In this document: piece after piece, positions 63,790-64,000 of the stretch
Numbering within the stretch: the stretch's first letter is position 1
How the letters are laid out: the number at the start of each line of letters is the position of its first letter
Assembly: GCA_019090895.1 (NCBI GenBank)
Contig: JAHRVB010000228.1
Coordinates: 1-64,000, forward strand
DNA: 64,000 bases
Direction of reading: 5' to 3'
Source: Kangiellaceae bacterium
GTDB lineage: Bacteria > Pseudomonadota > Gammaproteobacteria > Enterobacterales > Kangiellaceae
Program-made: the position numbers and the translations under genes
The notes under the pieces: model-generated
The model's input: only the letters and a program-made list of their open reading frames with translations
Databases searched by the model: none
What the model was told of the DNA's origin: nothing

Positions 63790-64000
63790 ATGTTACGTAA
63801 TCTCTGGGTGATGCGGCATGGCTTGGCGGAGGACCAGTTCGAAAGTGACTTTTCACGAGAATTGTCAGAGCTGGGAGCAAAACAAGCGAAGAGTGTCGCA
63901 AATCAAATAAAAGATAGCTCATCGCTACAACCTTCGTTTATGTTAGCGAGTCCGTTTGCGCGGACTCAATACACAGCTGAAATCGTTCACCAAACACTAG
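63790..64000 (+). CDS. sixA: Phosphohistidine phosphatase SixA, N-terminal part
   Basis: This 70-codon start of a frame runs off the right edge. It begins MLRNLWVMRHGLAE with the RHG catalytic histidine motif, followed by 'SRELSELGAKQAKSVANQIK' and 'SPFARTQYTAEIV', which carry the further Arg ligands of the histidine-phosphatase fold. This is the SixA pattern (phosphohistidine phosphatase of the PTS/ArcB type). GGGAA lies upstream of the ATG. Only the N-terminal half is seen. Confidence 0.9.
   Translation, partial: MLRNLWVMRHGLAEDQFESDFSRELSELGAKQAKSVANQIKDSSSLQPSFMLASPFARTQYTAEIVHQTL

Noticed and set aside
1-64000. tRNA, rRNA, CRISPR, insertion sequence or prophage
   Set aside because: Intergenic stretches were read on both strands. 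No cloverleaf, array of spaced repeats, transposase or phage gene was found. A dedicated scan such as tRNAscan-SE would be decisive.

Overview
The window is chromosomal DNA from a low-GC Gammaproteobacterium. Conserved gammaproteobacterial gene pairs support this: lptF-lptG divergent from pepA-holC-valS, a holD-like gene followed by rimI and prfC, trpS-scpA-scpB-rluB, and a FadE-type acyl-CoA dehydrogenase under a TetR regulator. The many GTG/TTG starts and the AT-rich spacers are reminiscent of marine Kangiellaceae-like bacteria, but that placement is a guess. I saw no rRNA, tRNA, CRISPR array, insertion sequence or prophage.

Layout. 1-10 kb is a loose accessory stretch: a truncated secreted protein, a possible two-gene small-protein operon, a BamE-like lipoprotein, a HigBA-like toxin-antitoxin pair, a ToxR/CadC-like membrane regulator with a sensor beta-propeller, a small secreted protein, a YcxB-like protein, a HutD cupin and a substrate-binding diguanylate cyclase. 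10-13.7 kb holds a NYN nuclease, an RlhA-like U32 protein and a glutathione S-transferase. 13.7-18.1 kb is the most interesting block: an ECF sigma factor, a zinc-finger anti-sigma factor, a secreted PDZ protein and a CBM9/DUF5916 outer-membrane-type protein. The sigma gene and the DUF5916 gene share an identical bipartite promoter-like element, TGCGACG-N14-AGCATCTT. A decayed M23 peptidase fragment follows, then an OPT transporter.

20.9-28.6 kb carries small regulator-target modules: SDR/TetR with two tandem operators, a LytTR two-component system behind a DUF5694 protein, an NADP-dependent oxidoreductase/LysR pair with a perfect inverted repeat, and a LysE exporter broken by a nonsense codon. 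28.9-36.6 kb is an RND efflux operon with one adaptor and two permeases and no TolC. 37-41 kb has a CheZ-like protein and a PsrA-like tetR-fadE operon whose promoter overlaps an operator-like palindrome.

41-64 kb is mainly housekeeping: OmpA-like lipoprotein, a voltage-gated K+ channel with a zinc-ribbon tail coupled to an enlarged HolD, RimI, RF3, TatD, a GspE-type ATPase, ValS, HolC, PepA, LptF/G, an RDD protein, TrpS, ScpA/ScpB with long acidic extensions, RluB, a lipoprotein, a duplicated 6-pyruvoyl-tetrahydropterin-synthase-like protein, a PfkB-family kinase and the start of sixA.

All family calls come from reading the translations. No database search was run, and coordinates of domains are approximate.
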